64,000 bases of DNA, from positions 7,254,001-7,318,000 of the forward strand of contig OW051497.1 of NCBI GenBank assembly GCA_932521035.1, written 5' to 3'. Both the position numbers and the translations under genes were made by a program. Below, piece after piece: positions 47,501 through 62,500 of this stretch. The stretch is from Oscheius dolichura. Taxonomy: Eukaryota; Nematoda; Chromadorea; Rhabditida; Rhabditidae. The notes under the pieces were generated by a model. The model had not been told where the DNA came from. It made no database searches and saw only the letters and a list, made by a program, of their open reading frames with translations. Numbering within the stretch: the stretch's first letter is position 1; each line of letters starts with the position of its first letter.

Positions 47501-50500
47501 GCAGAGCAACCAGTGGAAGAAGAAGAACAAGTGCAGAAGAAGGTAGTAGAAGAGCAAAAAGAGCAGCCAGTACAGAAGGAGCCTGAAATTGACCAGGCCG
47601 TTAAAGAAGCAGCTGAAAAGTTCGCCGAATCCTTTACTGAAAAGGTTCTCAGCCAGGCTCAGGACGTAGTTCTGACCGCAAAAGCAAAAGAAGAAACCAA
47701 GGAGACTCAGGTTATCAAGACATTGACTACCGTCGTGCTTGACAAGGAGGAAGAAAGCGGAAGGAGAAGTGTCACCGTGCCTTATGAAGAAACAATCAGG
47801 ACAATTGAAAACCGCTTGGAAGCAGCAGCCTCGCCCGAACTCAGCACTACAGACGCGGTCAACATGGTTATGGAAACTGTAATGTCGCTAAAGGTAAAGA
47901 TTTCTGGGTATCATAAGATAACTTTTTTTCTTAGAAGGACCGTATATTCGAACAAGACTTGACTGTTGATGTCAGGAACCCTAACGGTCGTTTCGATCAC
48001 GTTGTAACTGTGGTGGAGCCGGAAGTTCTGCAGCTGAACTCCCGCATATCTGCCATGGTCCCACAACTCAAGTTTATTGACATCGACACGATCCTCCAGG
48101 TTATTTAAAAGATTAAAAAATAATAAAATGTTTCAGAGACCTGGAACCTCTCAACAAGCCGATTGCCTTCTTCCTTCGCTATCAAGGAAGAACGCCAATG
48201 CAGAACACAGAGTCATTGTATTGGAGGGAGCGTCTCAAAACTTCCACGACGCTATGAAATGGAGTCTTCGCAAAGTAGACTTAGCATTATTTTGTGGGCA
48301 CTTCCGTAATTTTTAGGTGCAGCAGCTTGCAGAAGACGAACAAACAGCGAACGCCAACGTGGAAGTTGTTCGACCTCCTCAGACCAGTTCTGAAGTTACG
48401 GCAGTTGTTGAAGCCGAAAAGATTATCCCGGACCTTCTCCAAGTAGCTGCAGCAGCAAACAAGCTAAAAGTATGCAAGAAGCTTATTTTTAATACCTAAT
48501 TCAGCTGGAGAATGTGACCGTCAGTTTGGTCAAGCGAGGAGATTCTTCACATACTCAGCTAGTCATTGAGTATGAAAGCCAGGTCGAAGATGAAGTCGAC
48601 TTGAACGAATCTCGCTTGGAATACGAACGTCCTACTGTAAGGCTGAACACCAAGAAGTCGTTTAATAATAAGATTTTTAGGAAATTAAGGAAGAGATGTG
48701 GTCCCGTCGATCACGCTTCTCCGAGGAAGATGAACGTGTCGCCGCGGTCTTCGTTGAAGTGGACGCCGTTTGTCCTGATCAGGTATTATTTCACTGTTAT
48801 TTATTAATTAGTTAAAAATTATAGAACGTTGAAATAATTGCAACAGTTAATATGCCATTGGAGACAACAGCAGAACAGGCTCCTATAGCCGTCGAATCGC
48901 TGGAACATAGTCAAAGTGTGACGGAGACTTCAGGCGCTTTGCAACCGCCAAAGTACGCAGTCTACTGTAAACGAGCAAAAAGAACATTTTAGGTTCTTCC
49001 GTCAGTTGGCGGACAACCAAGCAGTCGTTGGGCACCCGGTCCAGTTCAAATGCATAGTCAGCGGTACTCCCACGCCTCAGATCATCTGGTCTGTGGATGG
49101 AGACGTGATAGAACCTAACCAGTGAGTTTATATGCCCAGGCTGTATACAAAAGGACTTTCAGTGAGTATAATATTGTCTACGAAGATGGCGTGTCAATAC
49201 TAAGGATCAACGACGTCGTAAGCGAGGATGAAGGAGAATACTGGTGCGAAGCCGTCAATGCAGCTGGAAGAGCATCCACCAAATGTTTCCTGAAAGTGCT
49301 CAGTGAGTCTTTTTACACTTCGGGACGGGAGAGAAATGGTCAACGTGATCAATTTCGAATCGGGAGAGAAATTAAATAATTTGGGGGCAGTCAAGCAACA
49401 GCATCTCATCGTGCAAAACCACAAAATGAAACGTGTCCCGCATTGTGTTTTTTGCTTCTTTCTTCTATCGCTAACATTCCCGCTGCCAGCCTAATCTATC
49501 TATATATAGAGTTTACGTTTTGTTTTGTGTTTTGTGCCTTGTTATGTGTGTTGTGAGACGGTCCTTTAGAAGTTGTGAAGCCAGCATGGGTAGTGCATGT
49601 TTCAGACGCCGGCTGGCCGTCTGGTCCCGTTGACTCTACCAGTGATCCCGATTCGACCGATCTCTTTGAATGGGAAGAACGTCGAATTCAGGAGTTGATC
49701 GATCGGGAAAATGCTCTTCTGGTCTCCTTGCAGCAGTCGACCATTTCAAAAGAGGCCGAGCCTTCCCCTTGTACCTATAACGAGGATCTAAAGGAGATCA
49801 GCGGATTTCACAAATACTTCGAAACAGCAGAAACGGCTGTACTCGTTACCGAGCTGTATGACTTGGGTACGGTGGAGGGTACTGTGAAAGCTGCTCCAAT
49901 CCGAGGGAGATTGGAAAGACTGTCGTCTACCAGCACCACGGAAGCGGAGTTCCACAATAAGAAAAAGAACTCCTTCTGTGTAGCAGCCACTCGTCTCGAA
50001 AAGCAGAACTCCAAAGAGAAAACTTCAATGGAAGGACTATGGGACTCGGAGTTTAACAATCCTTTTGGTTCGCAGACTGAGGTCAAAGTGGATGAAACAC
50101 AGATGTACGAGCCGCGAACACCTCTTCTTCCGGTCAAGATGTCCTACAAAGGTCAGAAGATCGATGTCGCCGTAAACGAAGTGGAAAAGGAGGAGAAAGT
50201 TGTGAACGAGCAGGGAGAGGTGGAGATCTCGAAGAAGACATGCCTAGAAACTTCCTTAGAATTTAACTCTCCTTTGAACAATCCGAAGAAGATTTCCACA
50301 AAGAAACATCCTGTCTTAGAAGGGCCGGAGATAGTAACTCAAATTGATGAACTCAAGGCAGAAACAAATGCCTTGATGTCGGCTATGAGACGAGCTGAGC
50401 AGGAGCTGAAACAACTGGAGGCCTTGAGACTCGCGGATGCAACAACTCTGGGAGATGATCTTGATGAACCTTCCAATATGTCTATTAACACCTCTGAAGC

Positions 50501-53500
50501 CGAGCTCATTGACCTTTTGAGGAAATCCCAAACGGAGTCTCTGTCAAAGAGTGCTGAGCCAACGAAAGAGGTTATCCTCACAGCAAAGAAACTGGAAAAA
50601 ACAGAAGAGCTTAAACCAAAAGCTCCAGAACCTAAGCCAGCTCCTCTTCCTGTTATTCCCGAAAAGCAAGAAGAGCCAAAGAAAGTTGCCACCCCGATTA
50701 TATCAGTAGAGATCTCACCAAAAGAAGAAAAACGAGCATCTCTTTCCCCTCCAAAGTCTACCGGAAACTTCTTGACCACCATGAAAGAGATTGAACGGAT
50801 TGCTCGAAGTGTAGAACATGAACTAGCCGAACTTTCTCACAGTTCAGGAAACGAAATGAGCGATGATGCTAAATCTATTGAAGATGCTATCCTAATGATG
50901 TCAGATAGGCTTGTGATGCAGCATCCTCTAACCGAAGCGCAGGCAGAAGCAACCGAAGAGCTCCTACGTACCACATTGGCTGACATGATACTGAACCCAA
51001 CAAGAAGCATGGAAGAGGAAATAGAGATAATGAAGAAACCGATTCGACTTCTAAGGAGAAGGATCTCGGAAATCGAAAACTCTCTTATGGAAGATGCTGA
51101 AGTACAGCTGTTGGCAGAGGCTCCAGTAACCGCAGAGCCTAGCCAGAAGCTGAAAAGAGTTCCCAGTGCAGAGTTGATCCGGATGACTCCTCTCACTTCG
51201 AACATCAAGGATCAGCTAACTGTTTTAGAGGATATGATCAATGAGCATATGGAGAGTGAAGCAACCGAATCTTACAAGGTTGAGCCAGCTGTAGCTAGCC
51301 AAAAGAGAAAGGAGCTGCATAACATCTTTATGCAAATTAACGAAGAAATCAATACGATCCGAATGTATTGCTCCAAGAAATTGACAAAGAAAGGAGCTGA
51401 TGCTGTGATGAGTGTGCTTCACAAAGTGAGAACACATGTAACCAGCATTGTCAATGTAATGAATCTCGCAAAGAAGAAGAAGATCAAGCGTTCCGCTTCT
51501 GATGTAACAGAGAGCCTGTCCTTTGTCAAACAAGATCCGTACTTACAAGTTGAAGGAGTTATGGTTTACAAGCAACGATCCATGGAAACATCATCACTTA
51601 CTCAAACCCATAGATCTTCTGCTGCGATCTCGACAGCTAGTGACGAAACCTGGAAATATTCCAAGAATGACAGAAGCTCTCGGTCAACCAGAGCTAGTTC
51701 AGAAAACAAAGAAGCGAACGTTGAGACTTTAACAGAAAACAGTGAACGCACACCTGTTCCAGTTGAACCAGAAGTTGTAGAGGAAGCGGTAATAGAAGTA
51801 ATAAAGGAGCCGGAGGTAGTGGAAGTCGTGGAAGAATCTGTTCCACAGCCACCTCCTAGGAGAAGAAGAACTACTAGTGCTGACCCTAGATTAGAGAAAA
51901 CACCAGAAGAAGCGCCTGTTCCTCCACCTAGGGTTAAGAAACCGCCGGCTGAGAGTGGTATTGAACCAGAAACTGAACCAGAAGCACCAAAAGCAGCCCC
52001 GAGAGAGTCTGAAACAATTCAACCTCCACCGCCAGTAGAGAAGACGGCTTCTTTAGAGAGAAAGAACTTCTTCATGAGGAAAACCAATAGCGAGAAGACT
52101 CCCAAGGCTGTGCCTGACGCTCCGCCCAAACCGAAACGTTCGTTTGCTGATGGAGCTCGTGGTTTGTTCAAAAACCTGAAAAATCCTTTAAAGAAAAAGG
52201 AAAAGAAGAAGGGCACAGAGGAATACGAACCACTTGTAAATGAACAGGCATTAGACGATGAGAAGAATGTGCTGCAATTCAATGACGAGTCTAATCTTCT
52301 TGATGAACTGAGATTGTTTTCTATGGAAAATCGTGGAATAAGTACAGAAAGACACCAATCTCCAATATACGACGAAGTGGCTAGGTCCGTCTCGGCCGAT
52401 AGAATGCGGCATTATATGCCACCCGGGGTCACAGAGACATGTGTCGACGATTACGATGAAGATCTTAACCTGGAAGAGCAGATGCCACAGGAAATGGCCA
52501 CAAATGTTATTCCGGTGGTCCCCCCTCATCAATCAAAACTGCCGGACAAATGGTCCGAAGAGGAGATTCACACCTCATATGCTGCAACTCATGGGGAGGA
52601 TTTCTTTGCAACTGAGGGTTCGACCAAACATGCTCTGATTACCATGCAGCTTCCTCAAGTTTACAGTGCCGATTACTCTGTCGGACTGGATGACACTAAT
52701 TCCGTTCAAATGCTCTGTGAAGAGTCGGACTATGCTACCGATACGGATACTTCTTGTATGCTCAGGGGTTCGGTTCATGTCTTCCGCGCGTCTCCACTAA
52801 TTCCACAAGCTCCACCAATTGCAAAGATTATGGAAGAGAGCTTCGAAGGAGAGTTCCAAGAAGTGATGGTGAACGTGGAGCTGACTTCAGTAGACGTCGA
52901 TGATGCAAAAGACGAGGCACAATTCTCCTTTGCCGAGATGTTGGTCTATGAATCGGATCTGGATTCGGAGGCTGTCAGCGAGAAACCCAAGTCGGAAACC
53001 CAAACTTCTGAGACTCGGTCTGATAAAACAGCTATCAATCCAATTGAGGAGGCACAAATATCAGAAATGTTCTCTTCTTCTCAGACTGTTGAAGAGCAAG
53101 AAGCTCCAGCTCTGAGAGAGACTGACATTCTTAGCGATGAGTCTCTTCGAGCAGAGATAGAAAACAACGTTGTCGCTTACTTTGATTTTACGAAGATTCC
53201 TTCGAGAAGGAAAATCATTGCTCAAGTATCGCAGGAAGTCTTCCAAAGTGCAACTGTTTCGATCGCTGAAAATCTGTTCGAGGTCATAATTGAACAGGAA
53301 CCAGAGAACTTAGGATTAATCATCAAAATCACAGAAGATCTTGTGGATTACACTTCGCTTACCGTGTTCTCCCCTCAAGATGACGAGATCTCAGAAGCTC
53401 ATCCGTACTATCTCGATCCAAATACCGACTTTACTGAGACAAGTTCATTCGATGAGTACGAAGGAGATGACACGAAGACAGGGATCAACGTCTCTATCAT

Positions 53501-56500
53501 TGCTAGAAGTCTTCACGACAGTATCTACGCTTCTCTCGAAGAAATCCCTTGGGGAGAGGTGGCAATGACTCTGAAGGAGAACGAAATGTGCAAGAGTGTG
53601 GACACCTCCCTTCAGTTTAACGTCACCGTTTCTGAAAATGCTGATGAGAGGAAATCCCTTCGATCACAGCCATCCTTGAAAGAATCTCAAAATTCTATCG
53701 CGGAATCAAACACCCTCAGTAATACCAGTATCAACATTCCCAGTTATGTGATCAAATTGGGATCAACTGCAACGATCACTTGTGAGCTCAACAACTACCT
53801 AGCTCCAAACAGCAAGATAGACTGGGTAAAAGGGAAGAAACTCGTGGTGAAGACACTTGGAAAGTTTGACCGGATTAGTCACGATCTTCTCGAAGTTCTT
53901 ATCATCAACAATGTAGATTACTCCGACAACGAGTTGTACTCGCTAAGAGTCAACAATGACATCTTTCCGGTCGCGTTTCTGCTCGTTGAAGATTCTACAG
54001 AAGACCTTCCGAACATTTTAACACCGCCACAAACTCAATTTGTCATGGAAGGGCAGCCCACCGAGATTTCCATCCAAGTAACGAAGAATGGGCAGGACGT
54101 CGTCTGGTTCAAAGACAAGAAGCCGCTTGCTAATTCAATGCGACAAACTATTAGCTTCTCCGAAAATTTCAGTAAAGTAATCTTCTCGGAAACCAGAACG
54201 TCAGATCAGGGAACATACGTGGCCATGTTGAGAGAACAAGCCATCACTATCACTTTAGTCGTAGAAGGTAAGCATGTTGCATACTCTTTTGGGAATGATT
54301 TCACTTATATTTTATTTTGCGCACTTGTAAACCTAGGTGAAATCATTTCCCCTGTGTGCCTGTGTGTGCCCTATGCCTGTCCTAATTTTGTATGTTTAGA
54401 ACGAATAGATGAAAAAGAAGTTACGGTAGTTGCTTCGGGAACTGAGAGTGAAGACGACGACATCCAGGAATACCTCGTCCCACCCGGGAGCACTGCCACA
54501 ATTGCATGTGAATTAGAGGAATCCGACAATCGTAGATCTCTTATTTGGATACGTGATGGTCGCCCCCTTATGTTTAATCAATCCCACAAACTTGAACATG
54601 TTGTTAATGGTCTCAAACATTATTTAGTTATTCACGATACGGGGATCAGTGATTCTGGATTATATTCAGTATCTATCTCGGGTACGGAATTCAGAGTCGC
54701 TCATCTCGTTGTTAACGATCTTGCTACCTCTATCCAGAGTCATAGACGAAAACGAATTTCGAATGTCTCTCTTAACAAATAATCATCATTATGTACAATA
54801 TGGTATATTGTTGCTTACTCTTATTTATTTATTATATAAATATTGCGATAAAATACGGAATAAGGTGCTGTTGCTTGACGAAAATGATGGGGAAAGGGAA
54901 AAGGGGAAGAAAATGTTAATGAGTTGATTATAGTGGAAGAAGATCTTGAAGAGACGTGTGTACCAGCTGGAGCCGTAGCTACGATCAAATGTGAAACTTC
55001 AGTAGAGGAGTCATTAATTCAATGGCTCAAGGTAAGCACTGAACACGATATTTTCACAAAGGTTGCCTTTGTTGTTTTGATTTCAAAAATCATATATCCT
55101 TCAAAATAAGCGCCTTTCTTACATTATTTCAAGCGAGCTTTACTCTAATTTTGGAATTATCAGAATCAGGAAAACGCGCCTCTAAACTCTTTTGCCCTTC
55201 CTGCAAAAGACGAACTTTTTCGCAGCTTACCTGAAGTCATTTTGATGATTTATCATTTTATAAAATGGAAAAGAACTAATTTACCCATATACTCTTATTT
55301 AAAGAATGGCGAACCGGTGAATGCTATTCGTGGAGGGCCAGCCACGAGTCGCTTTATTGCCGAAGACACTGAAGATGCCCACCATCATTCACTTACCATA
55401 ATCTCAATTGAACCCGGTGATGCAGGAGAGTATGGTGTGATCGTAGAAGGAATTTATACCCCAATTACAAGGATAAAAATAACGGGTAGGGAGTAACACC
55501 AAAAAAGGGAGGAAACAATCTTCAGAATCGGAACTATTCAGTCAAATGATATTTGAAGAACCTGAAGTAGAGGTGTCTCTGACGATGCCGTCAGAGAAAG
55601 ACATTGTAGAGGCTGATGTAATTGATATTCTCGAAGCTGATAGGATATCAATTACCACACTGGAAAGCATTCCAGCTTCTGATGATGAGAAGCCTCCGGT
55701 AGATATTGTTATTGTTTCACCTTCCGAACAGATTAGATCAGTAAGTGGGAAGAGGAAAATAAGAATAGAGAACAATTAAGGAGTCGCCCGAATTAATGAC
55801 AGAGGAAGGTTTTGCTTTGATAGAAACGGAGAGAACAGAAATGGCAGAATCCGCCGAGACCAATATTGTTCCGGCCGAAAAAGTTGCTTCCAACATTTGG
55901 GAGACAGTTATCGCTGAAGTTTATATGGAAATTGTGCTGGAAAAGAAAGAAGACAGCGCAGAGAAAGAGGCAGAAGTTCTGACACAACAAACGACGGAAG
56001 AAGTGTTCCAACCAACCGAAACATCAGTCAGACAAGAAGAAGAAACCGTCGTCATAACAACGGAAGACTCGGCAATTCTTACCCAGGCACCTACAACGGA
56101 ACCGCAATCACCAGTAGAGCTTATCGACACACGACAATCGGAAATATGTACCGTTGATCTCACATTTGTTCAAGATTCTGGATTAGCCGGATCTGATCTC
56201 CTCATTCCAAGAGCTCGCAAATGCAAACTCACCACTTATCTCACTTTTGACCAAAATTCCGGAGACATTCCACTGGAGGAGGTTATTGTCAATGTCGATT
56301 TGAAGAAACCTGTTGAACACGAAGATTCGCTGGTTGTTGTTTCGCAAGCTCTTTATGAGGATGACGGTAAAAGCTGCGGTTAATTTTAAATACTATTAAT
56401 TTTAGAAGCTTCAACTCTTGACGACACGTTAACATCCTTGTCAAGTACTTGTATGTACACTTCTCCCGAGTTCACTACAACTCTTAATGAAACCTATGAA

Positions 56501-59500
56501 CTTACTGAAAACACAAAGGCTCTTTTCAAAGTGGTGGCTCACGGAATACCATTGCCTCAGGTGACCTGGTTCCTGAACGACAACGTCATCCAACAAGAGA
56601 AGTGAGAATTCCTTTAAATTAAACTTAATCCTTGACTTTCAGAGGAGTGGTCAAGATAATCTATGAGGACGGCGTAAGCTATCTGGAGATCAACAACATC
56701 AACGCAAGATGGAATGGTACACTGAAATGCGAAGCCAGTAATTCGGCAGGAAATACTGCTACAGTTTCCACTGTTAGGGTGTTACCAGGTAAAAAGATTT
56801 ATAAGTTGGGAAGTAGACCGTTCATCAGATGAAAAACCGTCCGAAATCCATCTGCAAGGAATTCCCACACAGGAAGATGTTGAAGGGGTAGTGAGAATCG
56901 ACTCAGACAGCTCTGCAGCAAGATTCCATGTAACGTTCTCTTAAATCTTAACCAATTTTAAATTTGTAGATCGATTCTGCTCAAGAAAGTCCCCGAGCAT
57001 CAAGAGAAATTAGCATTTGCTCTACGGCAAGCACCACATCGTCGGCTGCTGGACAGCCGCCCATTTTTATCACAACTCTTCCTAAAAAGTTATATTCCAA
57101 GGTAGGGTACTGTATGAATCTTAAAAGGGGCTTTAGACTAATGAGACCATGCAGCTTCGCTGCAATTTTACCGGACAGCCGTTGCCTGCAGTCACTTGGG
57201 AGAAGAATGGAACGCTGTTAGACCTCAACAGGTAAGGAGCAATTAGGTTAGCCTCAATTTTTTCTTGTAGGAATTATGCCGTTATATGCGAAGACGGTGT
57301 GACAATTTTGCAAATTCTAAACACTGAAATGACGGATAATGCCATTTTTACTTGCACAATTGCTAATGGCTTTGGAATGGAGTCATCTCACTGCCAAATA
57401 ACTATCGAAGGTAAGACACAGTCGATCGTTAGAATACCTCCTGTCTAGACGATGCACTTGGCGTTGAAATGGTCGGAACTCAAGTCATTTGTGATCGAGA
57501 AATAGCTGATAATAATCTAGAAGTTGTTGTGGTCAGCCCTATAAAATCTTGCGCTGAGTTCACATTCCGAATGGAAGAGTCGCAAGACTCTCTTCAACTC
57601 ACCGAAGACACAGAGGAATCGATGGATAGACTAAGGACACCTGGAGCCTTATCAAATCAGCGTCCTTACTTCCTTCTGGAAGTGCAGGATGTAGAGATCC
57701 TTGGAAACACAGCTACGCTAAAGGCGATTGTAATGGGCAACCCGATGCCGACAATTTCTTGGAGTGTAGATGGCCAGCCCGTTCCTTCACATGAGTAATT
57801 TTCCTATATTTTTCAATATCAACTGTCGTTCAGATGCGAAAAGATCTACGAAGATGGTGTAGCGATACTGAGGTTGAGGCATATTAAAAAGAGAACCCTC
57901 AAAGTTAAATGCACTGCTACAAATTCCAAAGGATCGATTGATTCAAGTTGCACAGTCCGGAAAATCTCGGACATTTCGGAGTCGACAACATCGTCTGGAC
58001 TGTCGCAAATGCCCTATTTTATTGTCCCACTTCATGACATTCGTACAGTTGGGCAAGAAATCAGGCTGAAAGTCGTTGTGGCCGGCAATCCTCTGCCAGA
58101 CGTTCAGTGGTTCAGAAATGGAGTTGACGTCACCTCAATGTGGGGATATGAACTATCAGTAATTATTCAAATAATTCAGGTGCACTTCTGAGGATGGCGT
58201 ATCCTTTTTGACCGTGACAATAACAGAAGAAGAACACATAAAATGTGTTGCTTCTAATCTTAAAGGATCGGTGGAGTCGACGTGCCGTGTCTTCAAAGTG
58301 GATGACGCCGAGGAGATCGAAGAATTCGGAATTCCGCCATTCTTCGTTCAACCGCTTTATGATGACATCGTGGATTCAAACAACGTCGTCCTTAGATGCG
58401 TAGTACTAGGAGACGAGACAACGACAGTAACATGGTTGGAAAATGGAAGCCCCATCGCTGCAAGGTACGACTGGGATCAATTTAAATTAATTAAATTTAG
58501 GGGAAGAAAATGCGTGTTTGACAATGGCGTGGCTCTATTATTTGTAGAGGAATTAGCAGATTTTACAACGGAATTCACCTGCATCGCCACTAACAACTAT
58601 GGCGAAGTGAACACAAAAGCCCAGATCACCAAGCAAACAAGTTCTTCCTCTGAAACTGGCTACGCTCCCAAATTTCTGTTGCCGCTAAAGGTACCCCTTA
58701 TAAAAAAATAATCAAACGCTTAAATTTAGGATGAAAAAGTGGCTAAGGGTGAAATTCGACTAAAATGCATATTCTCTGGGTCACCCATGCCCACAATACA
58801 ATGGCTAATTAATGGAACTGCCCCAGACACGTAACTACAAATCCCTTTATTTACACCAAAATTTTGCAGAAACTGTCAAATAAGAGTGGAAGACGGTGTT
58901 ACAGTGCTCTATGTTAAAAATGTCTCAGGCGATATGATTGTCACATGTATTGCGGAAAACAACATTGGGCGGGCCACATCAACGTGTACTTTGGAGATAG
59001 CAGAACGGGCTTCTCTAACCTCGTTGATGCGAAAAGATTCAAAGTAAATAACAACAAGATATCGACATAATAACTTCAGACAAAAGCCATATTTCTTCCA
59101 ACCTTTAGCTGATATAACGACGGAATCCACAACAGTTACTTGTAAGGTATCCATCCTTTCTTCCCCTCCAGCGGACCTAACATGGAGACTGGAGCAAAAA
59201 CCAATAAATAAGTAAGTCAAAAAATAATCGAACAAATCAAAATCAGAGACTCGACAATATACGAAGACGGAATAGCAATAGCCACACTCACCTTACACCC
59301 GGGAATTTACCATTTGGAATGCACCGCTTCCAATGAAAAAGGAACAGCGAGCACCAAGTGCACAATAACAATTAATAAACCCAATGAACAGACCCAAGCA
59401 CATGAAGACCGCGTAGACACGCACGTGGAATTAGACGAGGAAGACCCGGAAATACAATCAACCACTGCGCCAGAACAGCACACTCACAGCACCTTAGTTC

Positions 59501-62500
59501 ACACGGAATACAAACCAACCGAAGTTCCCGCTCCTGCAGAAGAGAAACCAGCCGAGGTTCCCGCTCCAGTCGAACAGAAACCAGCCGAGGTTCCTGCTCC
59601 TGCTGAAGAGAAGCCAGCCGAGGTTCCGGCTCCTGCTGAAGAGAAGCCAGTCGAAGTTCCCGCTCCAGTCGAACAGAAACTAGCCGAGGTTCCTGCTCCT
59701 GCTGAAGAGAAGCCAGTCGAAGTTCCCGCTCCAGTCGAACAGAAACCAGCCGAGGTTCCCGCTCCAGTCGAACAGAAACCAGCCGAGGTTCCTGCTCCTG
59801 CTGAAGAGAAGCCAGCCGAGGTTCCGGCTCCTGCTGAAGAGAAGCCAGTCGAAGTTCCCGCTCCAGTCGAACAGAAACTAGCCGAGGTTCCTGCTCCTGC
59901 TGAAGAGAAGCCAGCCGAGGTTCCTGCTCCTGCTGAAGAGAAGCCAGTCGAAGTTCCCGCTCCAGTCGAACAGAAACCAGCCGAGGTTCCCGCTCCAGTC
60001 GAACAGAAACCAGCCGAGGTTCCCGCTCCTGCTGAAGAGAAGCCAGCCGAGGTTCCGGCTCCTGCTGAAGAGAAGCCAGTCGAAGTTCCCGCTCCAGTCG
60101 AACAGAAACTAGCCGAGGTTCCTGCTCCTGCTGAAGAGAAGCCAGCCGAGGTTCCTGCTCCTGCTGAAGAGAAGCCAGTCGAAGTTCCCGCTCCAGTCGA
60201 ACAGAAACCAGCCGAGGTTCCGGCTCCTGCTGAAGAGAAGCCAGTCGAAGTTCCCGCTCCAGTCGAACAGAAACCAGCCGAGGTTCCCGCTCCAGTCGAA
60301 CAGAAACCAGCCGAGGTTCCTGCTCCTGCTGAAGAGAAGCCAGCCGAGGTTCCGGCTCCTGCTGAAGAGAAGCCATCCGAGGTTCCTGCTCCTGCTGAAG
60401 AAAAGCCAGCCGAGGTTCCTGCTCCTGCTGAAAGGAAGCCAGCCGAGGTTCCGGCTCCTGCTGAAGAGAAACCTGCGGAGGTACCGGCTCCAGTCGAACA
60501 GAAACCAGCCGAGGTTCCTGCTCCTGCTGAAGAGAAACCGGCCGAGGTTCCGGCTCCTGCTGAAGAGAAACCTGCGGAGGTACCGGCTCCAGTCGAACAG
60601 AAACCAGCCGAGGTTCCTGCTCCTGCTGAAGAGAAACTTGTTGATGCTGTGGCGGAAACAAAATTGGATGTTGAAACCGAAGAGAGGATAGTGGTCGTGG
60701 TCGAAGAATTCCAGGAGTCGGCCAGCCAGGACGAGGTAACGCTAACGCTGGAACTTATCAAGCAGGACGAATCATCGGGTCTCGAGATCGACTTGGTTGT
60801 GGAAACCGTGGATGTTGTGGAGGCTCTTCTTCAATCCTCGAAATCCAAGAAGCAACTAGTTCCCGCTCCAGTCGAACAGAAGCCCACCGAGGTTCCGGCT
60901 CCTGCAGAACAGAAGCCAGCCGAGGTTCCGGCTCCTGCTGAAGAGAAACCTGCGGAGGTACCGGCTCCAATCGAACAGAAGCCAGCCGAGGTTCCGGCTC
61001 CTGCTGAAGAGAAACCTGCGGAGGTACCGGCTCCAATCGAACAGAAGCCATCCGAGGTTCCTGCTCCTGCTGAAGAGAAGCCAGCCGAGGTTCCGGCTCC
61101 TGCTGAAGAGAAACCTGCGGAGGTACCGGCTCCAGTCGAACAGAAACCAGCCGAGGTTCCCGCTCCTGCTGAAGAGAAGCCAGGCGAGGTTCCTGCTCCT
61201 GCTGAAGAGAAGCCAGCCGAGGTTCCCGCTCCAATCGAACAGAAGCCAGCCGAGGTTCCGGCTCCTGCTGAAGAGAAACCTGCGGAGGTACCGGCTCCAA
61301 TCGAACAGAAACCAGCCGAGGTTCCCGCTCCTGCTGAAGAGAAGCCAGGCGAGGTACCGGCTCCAGTAGAACAGAAACCAGCCGAGGTTCCCGCTCCAGT
61401 CGAACAGAAGCCCGCCGAGGTTCCGGCTCCTGCTGAAGAGAAACCTGCGGAGGTACCGGCTCCAATTGAACAGAAGCCAGCCGAGGTACCGGCTCCAATC
61501 GAACAGAAGCCATCCGAGGTTCCTGCTGAAGAGAAGCCAGCCGAGGTTCCGGCTCCTGCTGACGAGAAACCTGCGGAGGTACCGGCTCCAGTAGAACAGA
61601 AACCAGCCGAGGTTCCCGCTCCAGTAGAACAGAAGCCAGCCGTGGTTCCTGCTCCTGCTGAAGAGAAACTTGTTGATGCTGTGGCGGAAACAAAATTGGA
61701 TGTTGAAACCGAAGAGAGGATAGTGGTCGTGGTCGAAGAATTCCAGGAGTCGGCCAGCCAGGACGAGATAACGCTAACGCTGGAACTTATCAAGCAGGAC
61801 GAATCATCGGGTCTCGAGATCGACTTGGTTGTGGAAACCGTGGATGTTGTGGAGGCTCTTCTTCAATCCTCGAAATCCAAGAAGCAACTAGTTCCCGCTC
61901 CAGCCGAACAGAAGCCATCCGAGGTTCCGGCTCCTGCTGAAGAGAAGCCATACGAGGTTCCTGCTCCTGCTGAAGAGAAGCCAGCCGAGGTTCCTGCTCC
62001 TGCTGAAGAGAAGCCAGCCGAGGTTCCTGCTCCTGCTGAAGAGAAGCCAGCCGAGGTTCCGGCTCCTGCTGAAGAGAAACCTGCGGAGGTACCGGCTCCA
62101 GTCGAACAGAAGCCAGTCGAAGTTCCGGCTCCAATCGAACAGAAACCAGCCGAGGTTCCTGCTCCTGCTGAAGAGAAACCTGCGGAGGTACCGGCTCCAG
62201 TAGAACAAAAACCAGCCGAGGTTCCCGCTCCAGTCGAACAGAAGCCCGCCGAGGTTCCGGCTCCTGCTGAAGAGAAACCTGCGGAGGTACCGGCTCCAGT
62301 CGAACAGAAACCAGCCGAGGTTCCTGCTTCTGCTGAAGAGAAACCTGCGGAGGTACCGGCTCCAGTAGAACAGAAACCAGCCGAGGTTCCTGCTTCTGCT
62401 GAAGAGAAACCTGCGGAGGTACCGGCTCCAGTAGAACAGAAACCAGCCGAGGTTCCCGCTCCAGTCGAACAGAAATCAGCCGAGGTACCGGCTCCAATCG

